This document shows positions 7,579-13,579 of a stretch of 35,275 bases of DNA, piece by piece (the first letter of the stretch is position 1; each line of letters opens with the position of its first letter). A program made the translations under genes and the position numbers. This DNA comes from Microcaldota archaeon. Its GTDB lineage: Archaea; Micrarchaeota; Micrarchaeia; Micrarchaeales; CABMGC01. Location of the stretch: NCBI GenBank assembly GCA_021845465.1, contig JAKBRL010000010.1, positions 1 to 35,275 of the forward strand, read 5' to 3'. The notes beneath the pieces are model-generated. The model was not told the DNA's origin and searched no databases. It saw nothing but the letters and a program-made list of their open reading frames with translations.

Positions 7579-8042
7579 ATCTTTAGCTCTCCGCTCTTTA
7601 TCTTTGAGGTTATCTCGGTGGCGTCTGCGCCTTCGCATGTTATATTCATGCTCTTGCATGTGCCAAGCACCTGCCTTACCTTTGCAGAGAAGTCATTTCC
7701 ATACAAGGATGCATCCTTTGCCTTTGCTACCTTCTTTACCTGCTCCAGTGTTATATTGCCTGCTACCGCATCCTTGTTTTTTGCTCCATTTGGTATTCCA
7801 AGCTCTTTTAGTATTAATGCGCTTGTGGAAGGAGAGCCTACCTCTACCCTGAATTTCTTGGTTGAAGTGTCCACTATAACCTTGACAGGTATCTTCATTC
7901 CTTCGAAATCCTTCGTCTTCGTGTTTATCTCGGCCACTATTCCGGCTATGTTTACTCCGAGTGGTCCCAGTGCTGGGCCGAATGGCGGTCCGCTTGTAGC
8001 CTTTCCTCCGTCTATCAATCCGTTTATTGTCATTTCTGGCAT
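7575..8042 (-). CDS. rpl11: Large-subunit ribosomal protein uL11
   Basis: The 155-residue protein is uL11, which binds the GTPase-associated region of 23S rRNA at the base of the ribosomal stalk and takes part in factor binding. The N-terminal domain shows the highly conserved GGKATSGPPFGPALGPLGVN (about 12-31). The C-terminal RNA-binding domain covers roughly residues 70-145. The length is normal for archaea. Its ATG overlaps the Spt5 stop (TAATG), so the two genes are coupled. spt5-rpl11 is a widely conserved archaeal pair, usually followed by rpl1 and rpl10; here a DNA glycosylase follows instead. Confidence 0.95.
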   Translation of the reverse strand: MPEMTINGLIDGGKATSGPPFGPALGPLGVNIAGIVAEINTKTKDFEGMKIPVKVIVDTSTKKFRVEVGSPSTSALILKELGIPNGAKNKDAVAGNITLEQVKKVAKAKDASLYGNDFSAKVRQVLGTCKSMNITCEGADATEITSKIKSGELKI

Positions 8043-8515
8043 TATACTACCTCAGCTTTTTCAATTATTTTTGCAGTGTTAGATTTTGTTGTTACAGGTA
8101 TAGGCACTGCGACATCCATGAGCTCGACTGTGATCTCATCTTTTGCCGAATCTACCTTTCTTACCTTTGCTTTGTATCCCTTGAATGGGCCTGCGAGGAA
8201 TTCAACTATGTCGTTGACTCCTATATCCTGGGCCACCTGCTTTATTGTAAGCATTCTTTCTACCTCCTCTTCCGAGAGATGGCTTGAGAGCATTCCTTTT
8301 ACATGAGGTTCGTTCATTATCAGTTCCCTGCATGCGTTTTCGTTCTCAGCCTCGACTATGAGGTAACCGCGCATTCCTGGAGGAAATACCACAGAGTATA
8401 TGGGAAGTGTTCCCTTCAGTATTTTATTTTCCAGGATATCTGCAGTTATCTTTTCCTGGCTTGAAGTTACTCTGATTATAAGATACAATATACCACATTC
8501 TTTTTTAGACCGCAT
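8042..8515 (-). CDS. spt5: Transcription elongation factor Spt5 (NusG homologue)
   Basis: The 157-residue protein binds the RNA polymerase clamp with its partner Spt4 and increases processivity. The N-terminal NGN domain includes YSVVFPPGMRGYLIVEAEN (about 40-58), and the C-terminal KOW domain contains DIVEFLAGPFKGYKAKVRKVD (about 102-122). Length and order match archaeal Spt5. The ATG at 8515 is the furthest upstream; an AT-rich element near 8532-8540 suggests a leaderless or short-leader transcript. It is the first gene of an operon with rpl11 and the MagIII-like glycosylase. Spt4 is not in the window. Confidence 0.95.
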   Translation of the reverse strand: MRSKKECGILYLIIRVTSSQEKITADILENKILKGTLPIYSVVFPPGMRGYLIVEAENENACRELIMNEPHVKGMLSSHLSEEEVERMLTIKQVAQDIGVNDIVEFLAGPFKGYKAKVRKVDSAKDEITVELMDVAVPIPVTTKSNTAKIIEKAEVV

Positions 8516-8579
8516 GTCTCATAAGGCCTAATTATTTAATGAGTATATGAACAATCAAGAATATAATACTTACTGGTAT

Positions 8580-8616
8580 TAGGGCTTTGTGTATTAGGGC
8601 TTTGGCTAGGGCTTTG
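8580..8616. repeat. Three copies of TAGGGCTTTG
   Basis: The 10-mer TAGGGCTTTG occurs at 8580-8589, 8595-8604 and 8607-8616, separated by 5 and 2 bases, in the gap between the hypothetical gene ending at 8646 and the spt5 promoter. It is too short and irregular for CRISPR and may be replication slippage or a set of protein-binding sites. Confidence 0.6.
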
Positions 8617-8645
8617 CATCTTATTTCAGATGTTGTTAGCAATTT

Positions 8646-9341
8646 TTAGAACCAGTCTTCAGGACGCAGATGGAGAGCGTTCGTTAGAATATCTATAAAC
8701 CTTCTAGCTAGTGTAGTAGAATTCGGATATTTGTTTTCTAAACGGCGTAGTTCGGCGATAGCTTCTTGTTGTGCCTTAATAAGTTCTGGAAGGGATGCTG
8801 GAAGTATACGTTCTGAACCTCCCTTTAGAACCACCTCCGGATTTGGTTCTACTCCCATGATTGTTTCTGTGCTGAAAGAAGGACTTATTGCCATATCTAT
8901 GATAAAACGGACTTTCTGAACTTTTGTAGATTCGTCAGATAGTACGAATAAAGCAGGCGGATTGTTCCCTTGCCATATTTTTACTGTTCTTTCAGGATCT
9001 GTTGAGCCTGGAATTACACGATCTTGTTTAAGCTGACCTGATTCTTGATCTTCTTCCAGAAAATAAGTGCCATTAGGAAGAGTGCTTAGGTTGCTCATTC
9101 TTCTTAGATATAAGAAACTGCCTTTTAGTTTCTTCTTGAGATTTGGATCTAAGAATATTGAACTGAAGATTTCGGTGTGGCTTGGAGGTATTAAGTTGTG
9201 TTGATGGAGTATTGAACTTAATCCTTTATGGTCTACCCTGGAATTGGCTTCTGCGCTTTCTTTTTTTGTTATTTGAATAAGGCCCCCTACACCAAGCCTT
9301 TGAACAGCATGGCCTGGTACTTTTTTTACAGAATATGACAT
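8646..9341 (-). CDS. Hypothetical protein, no recognised family
   Basis: The 231-residue soluble protein has no membrane segment or signal peptide and no motif I recognise. The N-terminus contains Gly-rich VQRLGVGGLIQITKK. The middle is mixed alpha/beta (FLYLRRMSNLSTLPNGTYFLEED, then IWQGNNPPALFVLSDES, then VRFIIDMAISPSFSTE). The C-terminal 60 residues are predicted helical (AQQEAIAELRRLENKYP) and end in EDWF. Codon use is less biased to ATA/AGG than in neighbouring core genes, with more CTT and GAT, which may mark a recent arrival. The ATG at 9341 lies in a divergent promoter region shared with the Trm5-like gene. Function unknown. Confidence 0.65.
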   Translation of the reverse strand: MSYSVKKVPGHAVQRLGVGGLIQITKKESAEANSRVDHKGLSSILHQHNLIPPSHTEIFSSIFLDPNLKKKLKGSFLYLRRMSNLSTLPNGTYFLEEDQESGQLKQDRVIPGSTDPERTVKIWQGNNPPALFVLSDESTKVQKVRFIIDMAISPSFSTETIMGVEPNPEVVLKGGSERILPASLPELIKAQQEAIAELRRLENKYPNSTTLARRFIDILTNALHLRPEDWF

Positions 9342-9500
9342 GAGATCGATATGAATTCTTTTTTTAGATATAAAACTGTTGCTATCATCTGGATTTTAAA
9401 CAGATCTTGATGAAGTTGCTTCAATGCGAATATGAAGAGAGGTATAAATTATATTGAGGATAAATAGATATCAATTTTGCTTTTGGCTTGGAGAGATAAA

Positions 9501-10331
9501 ATGATGGCAATCGAGATAAAAATAGAAAACAGAAGCAGAGATGCACCAAAGCGCAGAATAGGATTTGATACCATAGGAAGCATAGCGGTGATAGATGCCG
9601 ATGGAAAAGATGCGCAGGATGCTGCACGGGAAATCATGAAGACACATAAGAATATACTAACTGTGCTGAGCAAAGGCGGGCCGGTAAAAGGAAGGTACAG
9701 AAAGAGGAAGTATACCTATGTCATGGGTAAAAAGAGTTATCTGACTATCCACAAGGAGAACGGGGCATCTTTTCTACTGGATTTGAGAAAAGTCTATTTC
9801 TCCCCTAGGCTTGCGTTTGAGAGGAAACGTATAGTAGACATTTCCAAAGACAGGGAAAATGTCGTTGTGATGTTTTCCGGGATTGGGCCTTTTGCAATAG
9901 AGATAGCCAAGAAAAACAAGAATTCGGTTGTAGTAGGCATGGAGATGAACAGGGAAGGGCATAGGTATGCATTGAAGAATAGGAAACTAAACAAGACATT
10001 GAATTTCTTGCCTCTGCTTGGGGATGCGGGAAAACCGCCTGGGAAGTACATTGGATTTGCAGATAGGATATTGATGCCTCTGCCTATGGATTCTGAGAGA
10101 TTTCTTGAGGCCGCTTTTAAGATCGCAGGAGAGAGATGTATAATACATTATTATGCATTTGTAGAAGATGGGGGAAAAGAGGCTCTTGAAAAGATAAGGA
10201 AACTATGCAGAAAAAACAGGAGGAGATTCAAGCTCATCGGAATTAGGGAAGTGAGGCCTTATTCCGCGCTGATTTCCGAGATAGTTATAGATTTCAGCAT
10301 ATCTACAATTGGAAAGAAGAGATCTCCTTAG
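9501..10331 (+). CDS. tRNA (guanine37-N1)-methyltransferase Trm5/Tyw2-like
   Basis: The protein resembles the Trm5/TYW2 class of SAM-dependent tRNA modification enzymes acting next to the anticodon. The small N-terminal element IGFDTIGSIAVI matches the Trm5 D2 start. Then come YFSPRLAFERKRI and the SAM motif VVVMFSGIGPFAIEIAKK, followed by VVGMEMNREGHRYALKN (acidic ribose-binding residue) and DRILMPLPMDSERFL in the place of the usual DRVIMNLP. At 276 residues it is somewhat short, lacking the D1 domain. I chose ATG 9501, which has GGAGAG 5 nt upstream and matches the conserved N-terminus, over a TTG 24 bases earlier. Trm5 (m1G37) and Taw2 (wyosine pathway) cannot be separated by eye. GTATAAATT at 9441-9449 is a likely TATA box. 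Confidence 0.8.
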   Translation: MMAIEIKIENRSRDAPKRRIGFDTIGSIAVIDADGKDAQDAAREIMKTHKNILTVLSKGGPVKGRYRKRKYTYVMGKKSYLTIHKENGASFLLDLRKVYFSPRLAFERKRIVDISKDRENVVVMFSGIGPFAIEIAKKNKNSVVVGMEMNREGHRYALKNRKLNKTLNFLPLLGDAGKPPGKYIGFADRILMPLPMDSERFLEAAFKIAGERCIIHYYAFVEDGGKEALEKIRKLCRKNRRRFKLIGIREVRPYSALISEIVIDFSISTIGKKRSP

Positions 10332-10372
10332 AATTGGTTTGCAGCTTGTCTGTTTGCGGTTTATTCCAATTC
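10331..10372 (+). terminator. Weak hairpin after the Trm5-like gene
   Basis: GAATTGG (10331-10337) and CCAATTC (10366-10372) are perfect inverted arms around a 28-base loop that contains T-rich runs. It starts right at the stop codon. It may assist termination or be chance. Confidence 0.25.
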
Positions 10373-10399
10373 CGCAGTTATGTGTATTGCAAAAAGTAA

Positions 10400-10408
10400 T
10401 ATAAATAT
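10400..10408 (+). promoter_or_regulatory. TATA box for the pilin-like gene
   Basis: TATAAATAT-type sequence following AAAAAGTAA places transcription start near 10428. That leaves a leader of about 80 nt before the ATG at 10511, or a leaderless start at the in-frame ATG 10427. Confidence 0.5.
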
Positions 10409-10510
10409 AGGAATTCAGATAAGCACATGGGTTTTGAGCCTGGGAGCGCAGATTCCGCACCTAAAGATAAACATTTCGGGGAAGATATAATTACAGGCAG
10501 GAGAGGGATT

Positions 10511-11038
10511 ATGAAAGGACAGCCCGCAGTAGAATTTTTGACAATCTACTCCTGGGTAATAATATCAGTATTGCTGGTGATTGTCCTTGGCGCTGCGATA
10601 GCGTCTTCTAACAGCAAACAGGCATATCCTCCTGCCCATTGCTATATCACGCCTTCTTTCCCATGCTATGGAGCTTACATAATGACAAACAGCATAAGCT
10701 CGGAGATGGTTGTGATACTGGGCAATGGGATGGGAACAGAGATTCAATTTCCTTCTAATTCGTTTTCGGTAAGACCAACATTTGCTGATGAGGTTTACTA
10801 TGGCAGCTGCCTTGCCTCGAATTCACTGCCTTATAATACCATATACTGTGAGGCTGAGCTTGGTAATTATTATCCTGGAATCGGAACAGTACTTAATCCG
10901 AATTTCGTTATAAATTATAGGATATGCACTGCCTGCTCAAATACTCTTCCGGTATATAATACAAGCGGAAGCGCACTTCTTACAGTATCGCCTTATTACT
11001 CGGGCTTTACGGCCTATAATTCACTTGGGGGAAATTGA
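10511..11038 (+). CDS. Type IV pilin-like secreted/surface protein
   Basis: The 175-residue protein begins MKGQPAVEFLTIYSWVIISV, a form close to archaeal class III (prepilin) signals: a short basic start, KGQ, a conserved Glu five residues into the hydrophobic helix, then about 20 hydrophobic residues. After cleavage by a prepilin peptidase such helices form the core of a pilus. The rest is a Ser/Asn/Tyr-rich external domain with several cysteines (CYITPSFPCYG, ICTACS) that could make disulfides. ATG 10511 has an excellent Shine-Dalgarno (GGAGAGG) 5 nt upstream. An in-frame ATG at 10427 would add 28 polar residues and lies at leaderless distance from the TATA box, so an alternative long leader cannot be excluded. 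No pilus ATPase is nearby. Confidence 0.65.
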   Translation: MKGQPAVEFLTIYSWVIISVLLVIVLGAAIASSNSKQAYPPAHCYITPSFPCYGAYIMTNSISSEMVVILGNGMGTEIQFPSNSFSVRPTFADEVYYGSCLASNSLPYNTIYCEAELGNYYPGIGTVLNPNFVINYRICTACSNTLPVYNTSGSALLTVSPYYSGFTAYNSLGGN

Positions 11039-11104
11039 GCTGAAATCGGGATTCTGCCTTGAATCCTTGAAGGCGCGATAGGAATGAAGCCCAACATGGA
11101 AGGA

Positions 11105-11596
11105 TTATCTGCTTTTACCATGTGAATGCCTTGGATTTCTGCCTTTCCCTTTTTTTATTATGGAAACTGCCTTTGTGAATTCTTCAGGCGACCCGAAATT
11201 CTGATATACGCTTGCGAAACGTATATACGCCACGGGGTCTATCTTTATAAGTTCTTTCATTACCATGCCGCCTATCTCCCTGCTCGAGGTCTCTATCTTT
11301 CCTTTTGCGCGTATCTTTGACTCTGTCCTGTCTGCAAGGTCTTCCATGACTGCGCGGCTTATCTCACGCTTCTCGCATGCCTTCATTATTCCCCCGAGAA
11401 GCTTGTTCCTGTCGAATTGTTCACGGCGGTTGTCGCGCTTTATCACTGTTATCTCTTCTATCTCTGCTCTTTCGTATGTTGTGAATCTGCGATGGCATCC
11501 GGTGCACTCCCTTCTTCTTCTCGTTACATCCTTTCCCATGACTTCCCGCGAATCGATGACATCGGTATTTTCATTTTTGCAGTATGGGCATTTCAT
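11105..11596 (-). CDS. nrdR: Transcriptional repressor NrdR
   Basis: This 163-residue protein has the NrdR architecture: an N-terminal zinc ribbon (MKCPYC ... CTGCHRRFTTYER, four cysteines in the first 35 residues) followed by an ATP-cone domain (VIKRDNRREQFDRNKLLGGIMKAC to about residue 135). In bacteria NrdR senses ATP/dATP and represses ribonucleotide reductase genes through NrdR boxes. It is much less common in archaea. I chose ATG 11596, which gives the family's typical MKCPYC start; a TTG three codons earlier overlaps the RNase HII stop. The C-terminus is basic. It is the last gene of a PRC-barrel - RNase HII - nrdR operon. No ribonucleotide reductase gene is in the window. Confidence 0.9.
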   Translation of the reverse strand: MKCPYCKNENTDVIDSREVMGKDVTRRRRECTGCHRRFTTYERAEIEEITVIKRDNRREQFDRNKLLGGIMKACEKREISRAVMEDLADRTESKIRAKGKIETSSREIGGMVMKELIKIDPVAYIRFASVYQNFGSPEEFTKAVSIIKKGKGRNPRHSHGKSR

Positions 11597-11601
11597 AGGA
11601 T

Positions 11602-12306
11602 TCAACTTATAAAATCATCTATCTTTAACTGCTTGATAAGACCCATGGTCTTCCAGTAATTGCGTATGTATGGGGAGAGGGAGCCCTTTTCCAGATCGGC
11701 TTTTATCGCGTCTATAGTATATTTGTCGGAAGGGTATCCTGAGCCGATGTCTATGCCTAGATTCTCCTCTATCATCTCAATCTCACTGTCACGCGTTGTT
11801 TTTGCAACTATGCTTGCTGCGGATACAACAGGATACCTTGCGTCTGCTTTGTGTTCTGATATTACTTTTATAGGATTCTTGATGCGGTCTTTTCTTGATT
11901 CAGGGATGCCTTCTATCCTTATGCTTTTTTTAGATAAGAGCTTTATGCGCAGACCGAACCTCTCGGGAACTACATCAGGAGAATCAAAGTATATCCTGGA
12001 TGGGACTACAGATATGGAATCTATAAGCCTTGCAAAATTTAGAGCCTCGAGCTCGTTTATAGATATCTTGTTGCGCATTGCCTCATTTATCTCATTGCTG
12101 TTTATTGAGTATACCTTTACCTCTTCGGCTATCGCATGTATCTCGTCTAGGAGAAAGTTTCGCTTCCTTCTTGTAAGCATTTTGGAGTCACGGACACCTA
12201 TTCTTGAAAGCCTGCTCTCCTTTCCCTTGCTTACGCTGACTATGCTTACAACTATTGGGCCCACAACAGCGCCGCGGCCCGCCTCGTCGCCGCCAGCGAT
12301 GATGAT
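11602..12306 (-). CDS. rnhB: Ribonuclease HII with a probable AUC start codon
   Basis: RNase HII cleaves the RNA strand of RNA/DNA hybrids and single ribonucleotides in DNA. The active-site motifs are AGGDEAGRGAVVGP at the N-terminus, RDSKML and HKADARYPVVSAASIVAKTTRD. The first ATG/GTG/TTG in frame (GTG 12264) lies after DEAGRG, so starting there would delete the catalytic Asp and Glu. The frame is open upstream to a stop but contains no ATG, GTG or TTG. The codon at 12306-12304 is ATC, exactly 5 nt after AGGTG (12316-12312), the same motif and spacing used by the preceding PRC-barrel gene. Starting there gives MIIAGGDEAGRG, the normal N-terminus of archaeal RNase HII, and 234 residues in total. 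A sequencing error is the alternative. Confidence 0.85.
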   Translation of the reverse strand: MIIAGGDEAGRGAVVGPIVVSIVSVSKGKESRLSRIGVRDSKMLTRRKRNFLLDEIHAIAEEVKVYSINSNEINEAMRNKISINELEALNFARLIDSISVVPSRIYFDSPDVVPERFGLRIKLLSKKSIRIEGIPESRKDRIKNPIKVISEHKADARYPVVSAASIVAKTTRDSEIEMIEENLGIDIGSGYPSDKYTIDAIKADLEKGSLSPYIRNYWKTMGLIKQLKIDDFIS

Positions 12307-12314
12307 AAAAACAC

Positions 12315-12569
12315 CTAAAGAAGGTTTTTCCTGTCGACAACTATAAAGTCATTTACAGCCAGCACACTCGTGTATGGAACTGAAAGCCTGCCTCCCTTTG
12401 CATTGAGCTTGTTTACAAACTCACTGTCAACATTGGGCTCTACCAGCAGTGCGTTGAGCTTCCCGGACGTTTCACTTATCTCGGCATCTATGAACTTGCC
12501 AAGGTCGAATCCGTCATTTGTTACGACTTCCTTTCCCACGAGTTGCTCTGCAATCATGTATTTTACCAT
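12315..12569 (-). CDS. PRC-barrel domain protein
   Basis: The 84-residue protein is a single PRC-barrel, a small beta-barrel seen in RimM and in many short archaeal proteins. MIAEQLVGKEVVTNDGFDLGKFIDAEI is the typical first half (change of strand after G-F-D-L-G-K), and SVPYTSVLAVNDFIVVDR the second. In archaea, free-standing PRC-barrel proteins have been linked to RNA metabolism and to cell division (CdpB proteins), but which applies here cannot be read. The ATG has AGGTG 5 nt upstream and a TATA box about 50 nt upstream. It is the first gene of the operon with RNase HII and NrdR; the TAG stop is immediately followed by the RNase HII start region. Confidence 0.85.
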   Translation of the reverse strand: MVKYMIAEQLVGKEVVTNDGFDLGKFIDAEISETSGKLNALLVEPNVDSEFVNKLNAKGGRLSVPYTSVLAVNDFIVVDRKNLL

Positions 12570-12618
12570 TCTAGCACCTTTAACCTCGATATTACCTTAG
12601 AATATCTACATGGTTAAG

Positions 12619-12627
12619 TTTATATAA
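12619..12627 (-). promoter_or_regulatory. TATA box of the PRC-barrel - RNase HII - nrdR operon
   Basis: On the minus strand the sequence is TTATATAAA. It would start transcription near 12597, leaving a leader of about 27 nt that holds the AGGTG Shine-Dalgarno. Confidence 0.6.
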
Positions 12628-12684
12628 CTGTGCCATAGAAATTGAAAAGCAAGCGACAAGGGGAATTTTGCGTTTGCATGGTAA

Positions 12685-12745
12685 GATTACGATAATCTAT
12701 TTGTATAATTACGTATAATCATAATTGTTTTATCATAATTGTTTT
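12685..12745. promoter_or_regulatory. Repeat-rich putative operator before the winged-helix gene
   Basis: GATTA-CGA-TAATC (12685-12697) is a perfect inverted repeat. GTATAAT occurs at 12703-12709 and 12713-12719. TCATAATTGTTTT occurs twice at 12719-12731 and 12733-12745, a 14-base period. The block lies between the PRC-barrel promoter and the winged-helix regulator, so it may be where that regulator or another factor binds. The extreme AT content could also produce such repeats by chance. Confidence 0.35.
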
Positions 12746-12833
12746 TATAATTGAATAGTTGTTTCTGTCCTTGGCGCTACTGCTACGGACGGTATTATGC
12801 TCTGTGGACTTTGAGGCGAAAAGGCTAAAAGGA

Positions 12834-13196
12834 ATGCCTGGCAGATATTTGAATCAGATGGAAAATGAAAGCGGCATGCTTCTGTTGAAAGACAAGCAGG
12901 CCAGAATTATACTGATGCTTGCAGGCTCGGATAAGGAGTGGCATCTCTCGAGCATAGCCAGAGAGACAGGGGTAACCTATATACATACGAGCAGGTTTGT
13001 GAGCAGATGCGAAGAGAAGGGAATTATAGGCTCGGAGGTTCATGGGAAGCTCAAGAAGATATTTCTTACTGAAAAAGGCAAAAAGATAGCGGAAGATCTG
13101 AAGGGCATAATATCGAAGATTAATGAAGTTTCAGAGCCTGAGGCAACAGGCGGGCAGCAGGTCAGACAGCCTCTATCAAAACCCTCTTCCGCATAG
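12834..13196 (+). CDS. Winged-helix transcriptional regulator
   Basis: The core is a winged helix-turn-helix of MarR/ArsR-like type: KDKQARIILMLAGSDKEWHLSSIARETGVTYIHTSRFVSRCEEKGIIGSEVHGKLKKIFLTEKGKKIAEDL, with the recognition helix in TYIHTSRFVSRCEEKG and a wing ending in LTEKG. It probably binds DNA as a dimer. The start is uncertain: ATG 12834 gives 120 residues, ATG 12858 gives an even tighter domain, and a TTG at 12759 would add 25 residues. A repeat-rich AT block just upstream suggests autoregulation or shared control with the divergent PRC-barrel operon. The last 35 bases overlap the convergent gene on the other strand. The Gln-rich tail is poorly conserved in appearance. No ligand pocket is apparent. 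Confidence 0.75.
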   Translation: MPGRYLNQMENESGMLLLKDKQARIILMLAGSDKEWHLSSIARETGVTYIHTSRFVSRCEEKGIIGSEVHGKLKKIFLTEKGKKIAEDLKGIISKINEVSEPEATGGQQVRQPLSKPSSA

Positions 13197-13575
13197 AGTT
13201 CAAGACATGTGCATAGTCGCGATAGTGCACGAAGGAGGTTATTGTAAGGGTATACTCTCCCGGCTCTGTCGATACGCTGCCATACAGCTCAATATTCGCA
13301 GAGCGTTCCTCATTTGGGGATATCATACCTAGCCTTATCTCCTTCTCCTTTGATAGGCTTGTGGAATCCAGTCCTATCTGCTTTGGAACGCTTACAACAA
13401 CAGAGCACATTACAGGCTCTTCGGTAAGGTTCTTTAGGCTAAGCATCAGCGTAGCTGAGCTGTTCTCCCTTGATTTTAGCCTGTATGGTACAAACTCTGT
13501 CTTTATATAGTAAGGAAATTTCTTTTCAAGATCTGAAGATACATTCTTCTTTCCAAAAAGGTCCATAAATCCCAT
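13162..13575 (-). CDS. Hypothetical beta-sandwich protein
   Basis: The 137-residue protein starts MGFMDLFGKKN, a short amphipathic head. It is followed by an Ig/CARDB-like pattern of alternating strands: FVPYRLKSRENSSATLMLSLKNLTEEPVMCSVVVSVP, then GMISPNEERSANIELYG, then EPGEYTLTITSFVHY. That layout of N-T-E-E-P and a P-G-E-Y-T turn is common in archaeal proteins with NEW3 or CARDB domains. There is no signal peptide or membrane span, so it is probably cytoplasmic or peripheral. It starts 4 bases after the stop of the DUF4382-like gene and is likely cotranscribed with it and the PAC2 gene. Its 3' end overlaps the convergent winged-helix gene. Function unknown. Confidence 0.65.
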   Translation of the reverse strand: MGFMDLFGKKNVSSDLEKKFPYYIKTEFVPYRLKSRENSSATLMLSLKNLTEEPVMCSVVVSVPKQIGLDSTSLSKEKEIRLGMISPNEERSANIELYGSVSTEPGEYTLTITSFVHYRDYAHVLNSMRKRVLIEAV

Positions 13576-13579
13576 GTTA

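Noticed and set aside
8580..8616. CRISPR array
   Set aside because: Units of 10 bases with spacers of 2-5 bases are far too short, and there is no cas gene in the window.
12264..12266. GTG as the RNase HII start
   Set aside because: It would remove the catalytic DEAGRG motif that is encoded in the same frame just upstream.
11660..12346. Long plus-strand frame opposite RNase HII
   Set aside because: Exact antisense of rnhB, whose conserved motifs are unmistakable on the minus strand. The plus frame has low-complexity Ser/Leu composition typical of a shadow.
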